Source of the DNA: Terriglobales bacterium
Lineage (GTDB): Bacteria; Acidobacteriota; Terriglobia; Bryobacterales; Bryobacteraceae
Reading direction: 5' to 3'
NCBI GenBank assembly: GCA_027485675.1
Contig: JAIXQP010000042.1
Location: 1 to 64,000 of the forward strand
DNA length: 64,000 nucleotides
Under the pieces are notes generated by a model, which was given only the letters and a program-made list of their open reading frames with translations, was not told the DNA's origin and ran no database searches. Position numbers and translations under genes: made by a program. Below, one piece after another: positions 1 to 7,100 of this stretch. How positions within the stretch are numbered: position 1 is the stretch's first letter; each line of letters opens with the position of its first letter.

Positions 1-346
1 ATTCTCATGGCCATGGCGTCGGCAGGGGCAGGTAATCGGCACGATGGGCCACGCCGCGGCCCGCCAGTGGGCGAGCAGCCGGCCCACGTTGGCCTCCGCT
101 TCGTAGCCCACGCCGGATCCTCAATGGCCCGCGGCAAATCGATCAGCGTGAGCGCCGGAGGCGTCACCCGATTCTCATGGCAATGGCGTCGGGCAGGGGC
201 AGGCAATAGGCACGATGGGCCACGCCGCGGCCCGCCAGTGGGCGAGCAGCCGGCCCACGTTGGCCTCCGCCTCGTTCGCCGTCGTTAGCCCACGCCGGAT
301 CCTCAATGGCCCGCTGCAGATCGATCAGGATGAGCGCCGCAGGCAT
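1..346 (-). pseudogene. Remnant of an isochorismatase-like cysteine hydrolase, broken within a tandem repeat
   Basis: The minus strand immediately after phnX opens with a start codon at 346 that overlaps the phnX stop (TGATG). It reads MPAALILIDLQRAIEDPAWA, a typical N-terminus of the isochorismatase/cysteine hydrolase family. After about 20 codons the frame is lost; the expected continuation (EAEANVGRLLAHWRAAAWPIV) appears in another frame, and the ORF then runs into a second copy of the phnX 3' end and stops at 164. A further degraded copy, whose start codon has become ACG, covers 1-170. The catalytic Cys region is not present in the window. I infer a formerly translation-coupled downstream gene of the phosphonate operon that was destroyed by tandem duplication; an assembly error is an alternative. 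Confidence 0.6.
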
Positions 347-391
347 CACCCGATTCTCATGGCAATGTCGTCGAGCAGGGGCAGGCAGTCG
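1..391. repeat. Tandem direct repeat of 170-182 bp units, running off the left edge
   Basis: Copy A is 1-170 and copy B 171-352; both begin ATTCTCATGGC and end GTCACCCG or ATCACCCG. Copy C starts at 353 but only its first 39 bp or so match, because it is the genuine 3' end of phnX. Copy B carries about 12 bp more than copy A. Each unit therefore fuses the last codons of phnX to the first 45 or so codons of the next gene. More copies may lie to the left. Confidence 0.85.
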
Positions 392-1128
392 GCCAGGCGC
401 TCGGCGAGATAGTCGGGCTGCGAGCGGCGCAGCGTCTGCTCGGCTTCGAGCGTCCGCGCGGCCCGTTCGCCGAACGAGAGCGCCCCATACTCGGCCGCCG
501 TCAGCCCCACCTCGTTGCCGCAACTCGTCAGGCCAATGGTCCACATGCCGGCGCTCTTGCCTTCGGCGATGTCGCTCGGGGTGTCGCCGATCTTCACGCA
601 CTGCGAAAGCGGATAGACGTCCAACAGTTGGGCGTTGCGAAACACCATCCACGGCGCGGGCCGGCCGCCGCCCACCTCGTCCGGGGTCACGCTCGCATCC
701 GGCGCGTAGCCGTCGCGGGCCGCCCGGCGCATCACGACGTCGAGCATCTCGCGGGTATACCCGGTCGTCGACCCGATGCGAATGCCCCGCCGCCGGCACT
801 CGGCGACGAACTCGACGACGCCCTCAATCACGCCCGAATGATGCTCCAGAATGCCCAGTTGCCGCGGAATGAAACTCTCAAACAGCGCCTGCACATCGTT
901 CTCCGATGGCGGGGCGCCGTGCCGGGTGGCCCAGGCTTCGGCCACGCGCGGCAGCGCGCAGATGGCGCGGATCTGGTCTTTCTTCAGCAGGCCCATCTGA
1001 TGGCGCGCCTCGCGCCGTTCGAGCGGCACCCCGCGCAGCGCAAAGATCTCCTGCAGCACCACCACCGGCGCCAAACAGCCATGGTCGACCGTCGTGCCGG
1101 CCCAATCGAGAATCAGGGCTTTAATCAT
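346..1128 (-). CDS. phnX: Phosphonoacetaldehyde hydrolase
   Basis: PhnX cleaves the C-P bond of phosphonoacetaldehyde to acetaldehyde and phosphate in the cytoplasm. The 260-residue product is a HAD-superfamily protein of normal length. It starts MIKALILDWAGTTVDHG, placing the nucleophilic Asp at residue 8, and the Schiff-base lysine is K49 in MGLLKKDQ, the same 41-residue separation as D12 and K53 of the Bacillus cereus enzyme. A later segment (GSTTGYTREML) and the acidic loop KIGDTPSD complete the HAD signature. The start at 1128 overlaps the stop of the upstream FAD oxidoreductase by 4 bp (ATGA), so translation is probably coupled. The longer in-frame extension lies inside that upstream gene and has no similarity. 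The C-terminus sits in the repeat at the left edge but is intact. Confidence 0.93.
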   Translation of the reverse strand: MIKALILDWAGTTVDHGCLAPVVVLQEIFALRGVPLERREARHQMGLLKKDQIRAICALPRVAEAWATRHGAPPSENDVQALFESFIPRQLGILEHHSGVIEGVVEFVAECRRRGIRIGSTTGYTREMLDVVMRRAARDGYAPDASVTPDEVGGGRPAPWMVFRNAQLLDVYPLSQCVKIGDTPSDIAEGKSAGMWTIGLTSCGNEVGLTAAEYGALSFGERAARTLEAEQTLRRSQPDYLAERLADCLPLLDDIAMRIG

Positions 1129-2252
1129 AGAGAAAGTGTCTCGGCCGCCAGCCCGAACGACAGCGTCATGCCGCTGCCGCCGGGGGCGGTGACCACCTGG
1201 ACGCCCGGCGCCGGCGCGAAGCGGCAATAAGGCTGGTCCGGATGTTTGGCGTAAACGCCGTGCCAGCGCTGCGTGATCGTCTGGTCCGGGAAGCGGGCGA
1301 AGGTCGCCAGATAGCGCAGGACCAGATCGTCAAGCTCGGGCTTATCGAAGATGTCGACCGCCAGGCCGTACTCATGCGTATCGCCGAGCGTGATCTCGCC
1401 GGCGGCGGTCTGCGAGACGAGTACGTGGATGCCCCACTGGTCGTACTCCGGCGTCTCGGCCGCGATGCGGGCCTTCAACTGCGGCAGCGAAGGGCACATG
1501 CCGAAGGAGCTGTAGAAGCGCAGCGTCAGACCGGCGGCCAGCGAAGGGCCCAACTGCCACTGGTTCGGCTGCGCGGCCGTCCGCAGCATCTGCAGCTTGC
1601 AGCGGGTGATGCCGCTCTCGGCGAAGACGGCCGGATAGAGCGTTTGGAAATCGTCGCCGCCGCAGACATACACCGTATCCACTTCCCAGGTTTCGCCGCC
1701 GGCGGTTACGCGCGGCAGATCGATGCTGGTGACGGCCGTGTTGTAGCGCAGCGTCACGCCAAGCTGCTCCGAGAGAAACGAGGGCAGCGTCCACAGCGTG
1801 ACGCGCGGGTCCACGACCACTTCGGTGGGCGACCAGAGGCCGCCGAGTAACCCCTCCGGCACCACGGCCGGGCTGCGTTCGAGCACCTGCGCCGCGTTGA
1901 GCCAGGTGACATCGAACCCCTGCGCCGGGGCCAGCGCGGCGAACTCCTGGGCGACGGTGGCTTCATCCTCCCGGTAAACCACATGCAGCGAGCCGGTGGG
2001 ATAGTGCGGCAGCTTCGCCGCGGCAATCACGTCGAGCCAGTGGCGGCGGCTGGTCATCGCCATCTGGTGCATCTTGCCGGCGGGTTGGCCCATGGGCCAC
2101 ACCATGCCGAAGTTGCGGATGGAGGCGCCCATGGCGCGCGGCGAGCGTTCGAACAGCACCACCCGTTTGCCGGCCTTGGCCGCGTGATAGGCATGGGCCA
2201 GACCCAGAATGCCGCCGCCAACAACGGCTACGTCTGCGCGGGTTTGAGACAT
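1125..2252 (-). CDS. Phosphonate-linked FAD-dependent amine oxidase (TIGR03364 type)
   Basis: A 375-residue DAO-fold flavoenzyme. The N-terminal dinucleotide motif ADVAVVGGGILGLAHAYHA binds FAD; SIRNFGMVWPMGQPAG follows at about residues 45-60, and the C-terminal APGGSGMTLSFGLA closes the FAD site. These features match the TIGR03364 family, which is known for clustering with phosphonate genes and is thought to act on 2-aminoethylphosphonate or N-alkyl derivatives. Here it sits directly before phnX with a 4-bp overlap and after an OPA-type carrier with a 25-bp overlap, so it plausibly supplies phosphonoacetaldehyde to PhnX. No phnW transaminase occurs in the window. The start MSQTRADVAV was chosen because the dinucleotide fold begins there. 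The substrate is inferred from context. Confidence 0.85.
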   Translation of the reverse strand: MSQTRADVAVVGGGILGLAHAYHAAKAGKRVVLFERSPRAMGASIRNFGMVWPMGQPAGKMHQMAMTSRRHWLDVIAAAKLPHYPTGSLHVVYREDEATVAQEFAALAPAQGFDVTWLNAAQVLERSPAVVPEGLLGGLWSPTEVVVDPRVTLWTLPSFLSEQLGVTLRYNTAVTSIDLPRVTAGGETWEVDTVYVCGGDDFQTLYPAVFAESGITRCKLQMLRTAAQPNQWQLGPSLAAGLTLRFYSSFGMCPSLPQLKARIAAETPEYDQWGIHVLVSQTAAGEITLGDTHEYGLAVDIFDKPELDDLVLRYLATFARFPDQTITQRWHGVYAKHPDQPYCRFAPAPGVQVVTAPGGSGMTLSFGLAAETLSL

Positions 2253-3487
2253 AGATCGGGACTTTCCTCCGGAACGCGAAACTTCCATTTCACCGTAAGG
2301 AGGAGTCCGCCCGCTACCGAGAGCGCAAAAAAGAACATAAACAGCGCGTCCCACCCGAAGCGCTGCACAACGCCCGCCACCAGGAACGGCGAGAGAAACT
2401 GGCCGGTGGAGCCGGTGCCGTTCACAAAGCCGGACGCCGTGGCGACGGTCTCCCGCGTCGACGAGTCCTGCACCGCGGCCCCGCCCAGCAGCGTATCCGG
2501 CCCCAGATTCAGCAGCCCGATCAGGGCGATGGACGGCACGATGATCCATGTTCCGGTGATGCCGGCCAGGGTCGGCAGCAGGCAGGCGCAGCCGAGGCCG
2601 ATCATCATCAGCGCGCCTACCGGGAAGCGGCGGCCCTGGAAGAGCTTGTCCGAGAAGTAGCCGCTCAGCACCACCCCGGCGAATCCGCCGAGTTCGAACA
2701 CGGAAGAGCTATAGCCGGCTTCGGCCGGGGTAAAGCCGAGCCGTTCGGTCAGATACACCGGCAGCCAGAACAGAAAGGCGTAGCGTGTCATCTTCAAACA
2801 AAAGTAGGCCCCGGCGATCACGCGAATGTTCGTGTTGCGGGCCACGCCCAGAAACTTCATCAGACTCTGGCGGGATTCGGCCTTGGTTTCGGTGGAGCCG
2901 GGGCCGTTGCGGACGAGAACGGAGAAGGCCACCGCCAGCAGCATCAACGCCGCGCCGGGCAACCAGGCGCCCCGCTGCCAGCTGGGGAAAAAGAGCAGTG
3001 AGCTGGTGGCGGCGAAGGTGGCGAACGTCGTAGCCAGGAAGGCGCCCAACGCGTAGTTCGTGCACCACCACCCCATCACCACGCCGCGATTGCGCGCCTC
3101 AAACCACGCCGACATGATCTTCAACAGGCCGGACCAGCCACAGGCCTGCGCCAATCCATTGATGGCCTGCAACGCAATCACCCAGGCCGTGTCCGTGTGG
3201 AAGGCCATCGCCACGCTGCTCGCCCCCGCTACGAACATGCCGGAGGTAACCACCCGCCGGGGACCGAAGCGATCCGACAGGGTGCCCATGACGAACTGGC
3301 CGAGCGAATACATCAGGCTGTATCCGAAAATGGCCGTCGCCAGTTCGTCCTTTGTAATGCCGGTGTACTGCTGCAACAGCGGCATCAGCACGCTGAAATT
3401 CTTGCGGCAAAGGTAGAAACCGGCGTAGGCAATCCAGGTGACGACGAAAATGCGGACGCGCCAAGCGTGGATTGACCCGATTGTCAT
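2228..3487 (-). CDS. MFS transporter, OPA/GlpT-UhpC-like, probable phosphonate uptake
   Basis: A 419-residue protein with about 12 hydrophobic segments. The first helix and loop (AYAGFYLCRKNFSVLMP) carry the RKNFS-like motif of the organophosphate:phosphate antiporter group (GlpT, UhpT, UhpC), and GTLSDRFGPRR is the MFS cytoplasmic loop 2-3 signature. Members exchange anionic phosphorylated compounds across the inner membrane. As the first gene of a three-gene unit with the FAD oxidase and phnX (25-bp overlap with the oxidase), it most likely imports a phosphonate such as 2-aminoethylphosphonate or an N-methylated form. The start follows a short 46-bp divergent region shared with the hydrolase gene at 3534. 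The substrate is inference. Confidence 0.85.
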   Translation of the reverse strand: MTIGSIHAWRVRIFVVTWIAYAGFYLCRKNFSVLMPLLQQYTGITKDELATAIFGYSLMYSLGQFVMGTLSDRFGPRRVVTSGMFVAGASSVAMAFHTDTAWVIALQAINGLAQACGWSGLLKIMSAWFEARNRGVVMGWWCTNYALGAFLATTFATFAATSSLLFFPSWQRGAWLPGAALMLLAVAFSVLVRNGPGSTETKAESRQSLMKFLGVARNTNIRVIAGAYFCLKMTRYAFLFWLPVYLTERLGFTPAEAGYSSSVFELGGFAGVVLSGYFSDKLFQGRRFPVGALMMIGLGCACLLPTLAGITGTWIIVPSIALIGLLNLGPDTLLGGAAVQDSSTRETVATASGFVNGTGSTGQFLSPFLVAGVVQRFGWDALFMFFFALSVAGGLLLTVKWKFRVPEESPDLCLKPAQT

Positions 3488-3533
3488 CAACCTTTGACTG
3501 TATCGCCTCCAGATTTCGAGATGATGAATCAAC

Positions 3534-4385
3534 ATGAAGAATCTGCTGCTGGTTCTCTTCTCCGCCGCGGTCGCTTGCGCGGCTCCCAAACACGTCGTCA
3601 TCATCGGGGTCGATGGTCTGAGTGTCGAAGCCTTCCGCAAGGCCGAAGTCCCCAACCTCAAGAAGCTGATGGCGCGCGGCGCCTGGACGCTGCACGCCCG
3701 CGGCGTCCTGCCCACGGTCTCAAGCCCCAACTGGATGTCCATCATCGCGGGCGCCGGGCCGGAGCAGCATGGCGTCGACTCGAACGAATGGGAGCGGTTC
3801 AACCACGCCATTGAACCCATCTGCGCGGGGCCGGAGAAGATCTTCCCCACGCTCTTCAGCCAGTGGAAGGCGCAACGCCCGCAGGCGCACCTGGCCGTGA
3901 TCCACGATTGGAAAGGCATGGGCCGCCTGGTGGAGCAAGGGTCGACCAAGGAGACCCGGCACGTGAAGGGTTCGCCGGAGGCCATGGCCGCCGCGATCGC
4001 CTATTGGAAGCAGCACAAGCCGGACCTGCTCTTCGTCCATCTCGACGATGTGGACCACGCGGGTCACGACAAAAGCTGGGAGTCGGCGGACTACGTGCGG
4101 GCCGTGGTGGAGGCGGACCGCTTAATCGGGGAGATGCTGGCCGCTCTTCCGCTCGACCAGACGCTGGTGGCGATCGTCGCCGACCACGGCGGAACGGAGA
4201 AACGGCACGGCAACCCGACGATGCGGGAGCTGGAGGTCCCCTGGATTCTCTCCGGACCGGGCGTAGCGAAGGGCCGGGAACTCACCGGACCCGTCTACTC
4301 CCTCGATACGGCGCCGACGGTGCTGGCCCTGATGGGCCTGCGGCCTCACGCCTGCTGGACGGGGCGGGCCGTACCGGTCAAGTGA
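3534..4385 (+). CDS. Exported alkaline-phosphatase-superfamily phosphodiesterase/hydrolase
   Basis: A 283-residue protein with a signal peptide (MKNLLLVLFSAAVACAAP, cleavage near residue 17). It has the nucleotide pyrophosphatase/phosphonoacetate hydrolase type of metal site: D27 in IIGVDG, the nucleophile loop LPTVSSPNWMSIIAG with Ser63 at the position usually held by Thr, DDVDHAGH at about 168-175 and VADHGG at about 217-222. It is expected to hydrolyse phosphoesters or phosphonates in the periplasm using two metal ions. It is divergent from the phosphonate carrier and its 3' end overlaps the HD oxygenase gene tail-to-tail by 40 bp. A role in freeing phosphonate from a larger molecule is possible but unproven; a general phosphodiesterase is the alternative. 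Confidence 0.82.
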   Translation: MKNLLLVLFSAAVACAAPKHVVIIGVDGLSVEAFRKAEVPNLKKLMARGAWTLHARGVLPTVSSPNWMSIIAGAGPEQHGVDSNEWERFNHAIEPICAGPEKIFPTLFSQWKAQRPQAHLAVIHDWKGMGRLVEQGSTKETRHVKGSPEAMAAAIAYWKQHKPDLLFVHLDDVDHAGHDKSWESADYVRAVVEADRLIGEMLAALPLDQTLVAIVADHGGTEKRHGNPTMRELEVPWILSGPGVAKGRELTGPVYSLDTAPTVLALMGLRPHACWTGRAVPVK

Positions 4386-4927
4386 CGGACGATCATCTCG
4401 CGGTAGGATTCGATCGGGCTGACCAGCCGGCTCGGGTCCTTGGCGAGCTCATCCCAATTCCGGAGCCGGAGGCAATCCTTTAGCTCGGGCGCCGCGCCGA
4501 AGGCCTCCGCTTCTTCGATCGACATCGGTCCGCCCTGATGCTTCAGGGTCTCGGTGCTGGCCGGAGAGAGGCGTTTGGCGTAGTTGGCGTTGGTCGTCAC
4601 CAGGTACCGCTTGGCGTCGACGTGGCCGCGGACCAGGGTCCGGAGCCGGGCGGAGAAGCCGCGTTCAGCGAGCCATTCCGCGCCGAGATCGTCGTGGTTG
4701 ATCACGCCGACCTCGCCGTGGCGAATGGCCCGCTCGTCGCTGATGTTATGGCCGATGTCATGGAGCAGGGCCGCGAGAATCAACTCCTCATCGGCGTTGG
4801 CATCGCGGGCGGATTGCGCCGCCTGCAGGGCGTGAGCCAATTGAGAGACAGCCTCGCCGTAGTAGTCGGCGTTGGCCGAGGCGGCGAGCAGGGAGATGAT
4901 TTCGTCGGCGGTCTGTTCCGGGGTCAT
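4346..4927 (-). CDS. phnZ: PhnZ-type HD-domain di-iron oxygenase
   Basis: PhnZ and TmpB cleave C-P bonds of 1-hydroxy-aminoalkylphosphonates using a mixed-valent di-iron centre. In this 193-residue protein the expected ligands are H32, H56, D57, H78, H102 and D159, each exactly two residues earlier than the published PhnZ ligands as I recall them (H34, H58, D59, H80, H104, D161). The lid residues Tyr and Glu are also present as Y22 and E25 in DYYGEAVSQLAHALQA. This supports an oxygenase rather than a phosphohydrolase. The gene lies 3 bp after ridA in the same direction. The partner 2-oxoglutarate dioxygenase (PhnY* or TmpA) is not in the window. A TmpB-like role on N-methylated substrates is possible. 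Confidence 0.85.
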   Translation of the reverse strand: MTPEQTADEIISLLAASANADYYGEAVSQLAHALQAAQSARDANADEELILAALLHDIGHNISDERAIRHGEVGVINHDDLGAEWLAERGFSARLRTLVRGHVDAKRYLVTTNANYAKRLSPASTETLKHQGGPMSIEEAEAFGAAPELKDCLRLRNWDELAKDPSRLVSPIESYREMIVRHLTGTARPVQQA

Positions 4928-4930
4928 GGG

Positions 4931-5317
4931 TTAGGCCAGGGGTTTGTAGGCGACACAGTCGATTTCGACGTGCATCGCGGGGTTGGGCATCACGGCCTGG
5001 ACGGTGGTCCGGGCCGGTTTCGCGGCGCCGAAAAACTCGCCGTACACCTCGTTCATGGCGCTGAACTCGGCGACGTCCTTGAGAAACACCGAGCACTTCA
5101 CCACGTCGGCCAGGGTAGCGCCGGCGCCTTCGAGAATCTTCTGGATGTTGGTGATGACGATGCGGGTCTCATGGCGGATATCGCCGATCTCGTACTGGCC
5201 GGTTTCGGTATTGAACGGGCCCTGGCCGCTGACATAAATGTAGTCACCGGCCCGGACGGCGTGGGAGTAGGGCCCGGCGGGCTTCGGCGCGCCGGGGATA
5301 TGGAAACGTTCGATCAT
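4931..5317 (-). CDS. ridA: RidA family imine/enamine deaminase
   Basis: A 128-residue Rid/YjgF/Tdcf protein with the characteristic sequences PAGPYSHAVRAGDYIYVSGQ near the N-terminus, the G-R/K-rich segment around KCSVFLKDVAEF, and PARTTVQAVMPNPAMHVEIDC with the conserved Arg that binds carboxylated imines. RidA proteins hydrolyse reactive enamine/imine intermediates to ketones and ammonia. It sits 3 bp upstream of the HD oxygenase and 12 bp downstream of the NYN gene. An imine-hydrolysing enzyme beside an amine oxidase locus makes chemical sense, but RidA is also a general housekeeping enzyme. Confidence 0.9.
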   Translation of the reverse strand: MIERFHIPGAPKPAGPYSHAVRAGDYIYVSGQGPFNTETGQYEIGDIRHETRIVITNIQKILEGAGATLADVVKCSVFLKDVAEFSAMNEVYGEFFGAAKPARTTVQAVMPNPAMHVEIDCVAYKPLA

Positions 5318-5329
5318 GGGAGGCTCCGA

Positions 5330-6709
5330 TTACTCCACCGGCTTGCGGGCCCGCGGGCGGCGCACGCTGGAGGATGCGGTCTTCTTGGCGGCGCTGGTGG
5401 AGGAGGAGGTGCGCTTCCGGGCCGAACTGGTGCGGCGGCCACCGGCGGGCTTCTCCTCTTCGGCCGCGGCGGGCGCGGCCTCGGCAGCGGGAGCTGCTTC
5501 GGTGGCGGACTCTTCGGCGAGCGACTCAGCCAGCACTTCGGCGGCCGAGGCGCCGGCCGCCATTTCGCGGACGGGTTCTGGCTGCGGTTCCGGCTCAGCG
5601 GCTTGTGGAGCCAGCTCCGCGCCAAGGAATACGGTCAAGCCGCGCTGCTCGTCCGGCTCCATCCGCACCATGAAGTTGTCCTGCGCGAAGTTCAGGAATT
5701 CGTTGAACTCCTGGAAGCCGTACTTCTTCATGTCGAAGTCGGCATGGATCTTGCTCATCCAGCCGGCGACGGTCTCGGCGCTGGCGCCGTCCTCGATGTC
5801 CAACTTATAGATATCGAGCACCTGGCGCAGCAGCGGCAGAGCATCATCCTTCTTATGCACCGCGCCACCGCTGGCGGATGCCGCGCTCGACAGCAGTTCG
5901 ATCGTGTACCGGCCTTCGGTGCCGTGCAGTTGAATAAAGCCGGCGCTCTTCATGCGGTCGATGAACTCGGAGAAGGCGCTGGCGCCGTAGGAGCGTTCGT
6001 TGAAGCTGGGGTCGAGCTGCTTCATCGTGCTCTTCAGGAGCCCCAGCTGCGGCTGCACGCCACGGCGTTGCAGGACGCTGAGGGCGCGTTCGACGAGCGG
6101 CATTGCCTGCGCCACTTCCAGCGGCTGCGGACGGCCCCGCCGGTACCCGCCCTGCTGCGGCGCCGGTCCGGCGGCCGGAGGGGCGGCTTGTTCGCGTGGC
6201 GGAACCGAGACGTACTTGCGTTCGGGGATCACGCGGACGTCGTCCGTCAGCAGGCTTTCATAGCTGATGAACTCGTGGCAGTTCTGCTGGAGGATGTTCG
6301 AGGTGAACGCCTTACCCCCAACGATGTAAATGGTTTTGCCGTAGGCCTTCAGCTTATTCACCAGCGGAATGAAGTCGCTGTCGCCGCTGATGATGGCGAA
6401 GGCGTTGACGTTCTTATGGGTGAAGGCCATCTCCAGCGCATCGAGGGCGAGGTTGATGTCCGCTCCGTTCTTATCCCCGCGCGGCGACGGGAGGCGTTGC
6501 ACCATCTGTACGGCGTTCTCCGCCATCTGACGGACGGCCGGCTCCTGCCGGCTCCAGTTGGCGTAAGCAAATTTTGCGACGATGTCGCCGCGCTCCTTGA
6601 GCGCATCGAGAGGAAGCGACACGTCGAATTCGCGGCGCAACGTCGATTTCACGCCGATTTCGATGTTGTCATAGTCCACGAATACGGCGATGTTTTGGCG
6701 TTCTTGCAT
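5330..6709 (-). CDS. NYN (LabA/DUF88) domain protein with two OST-HTH domains and a basic tail
   Basis: A 459-residue protein. Residues 1-165 form a NYN/PIN-like domain: NIAVFVDYDNIEIG, GADINLALDALEM and IISGDSDFIPLVNKL carry the acidic metal-binding residues of putative RNases. Two OST-HTH/LOTUS-type modules follow at about residues 195-275 and 285-365, each with the repeating pattern of a winged helix ending in a hydrophobic strand. The last 95 residues are Ala/Glu-rich and then Lys/Arg/Ser-rich (TSSARKRTSSSTSAAKK), suggesting nucleic acid binding. NYN plus OST-HTH architecture is known in bacteria with predicted RNA-related function. It is the first gene of the run NYN-ridA-phnZ, but a functional tie to phosphonates is not evident. 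An SD-like AAGGA lies upstream of the ATG. Confidence 0.85.
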   Translation of the reverse strand: MQERQNIAVFVDYDNIEIGVKSTLRREFDVSLPLDALKERGDIVAKFAYANWSRQEPAVRQMAENAVQMVQRLPSPRGDKNGADINLALDALEMAFTHKNVNAFAIISGDSDFIPLVNKLKAYGKTIYIVGGKAFTSNILQQNCHEFISYESLLTDDVRVIPERKYVSVPPREQAAPPAAGPAPQQGGYRRGRPQPLEVAQAMPLVERALSVLQRRGVQPQLGLLKSTMKQLDPSFNERSYGASAFSEFIDRMKSAGFIQLHGTEGRYTIELLSSAASASGGAVHKKDDALPLLRQVLDIYKLDIEDGASAETVAGWMSKIHADFDMKKYGFQEFNEFLNFAQDNFMVRMEPDEQRGLTVFLGAELAPQAAEPEPQPEPVREMAAGASAAEVLAESLAEESATEAAPAAEAAPAAAEEEKPAGGRRTSSARKRTSSSTSAAKKTASSSVRRPRARKPVE

Positions 6710-7100
6710 GTAGTCTTTAGTCCTTGGAGCGGTGCGGGAATCAGGTTTTTGCCCGAGTCCGATTGCGCCGCGGATGAGTTGCTCTTTCCTGTTAGGAGGA
6801 TGCGCGGGGGGCTACGCCTCCACGGTATCCGCCAAGTTTCTGTCCGGGGCCGGCAGAGTGATGCAGATTTCACCGCGCCTGGCTGCCACTTCTTTCCGGG
6901 GTAGACCAGCGCTGCTGCTAACTTCATCCAGCTGGGCCGCTTGTCAGAAGTATATCGCTTCCACGGGGTGCCGGGAGAGGCCTCCTTTCTGGACCAAGGT
7001 TCTATGGGTGTCCTGGTACCACAAGTACTCTGGCGCGAGTGGTTGGTACTTCTTTGCATTCCAAACTGGGTCATCCCAAAAACCTGTTCTGGAAAACGCT
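6710..7100. other. 391-bp intergenic region between divergent genes; nothing recognised
   Basis: The region separates the NYN gene from the glycosyltransferase gene and must hold both promoters. Open frames on either strand here have no protein-like composition. I see a possible imperfect hairpin at about 7018-7053 (GTACCAC pairing with GTGGTTGGTAC) and no match to tmRNA, RNase P, SRP RNA or a known riboswitch core. A structured leader RNA cannot be excluded. Confidence 0.5.

Noticed and set aside
4538-6904. A 788-codon open frame on the plus strand
   Set aside because: It lies opposite the HD oxygenase, RidA and NYN genes, has Gly/Leu/Val-rich composition typical of an antisense shadow, and no domain; the minus-strand genes have clear families.
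6649-7074. A 141-codon minus-strand frame covering the 391-bp intergenic region
   Set aside because: No recognisable domain, overlaps the NYN start region in another frame, and uses rare-looking composition. The region is reported as unassigned instead.
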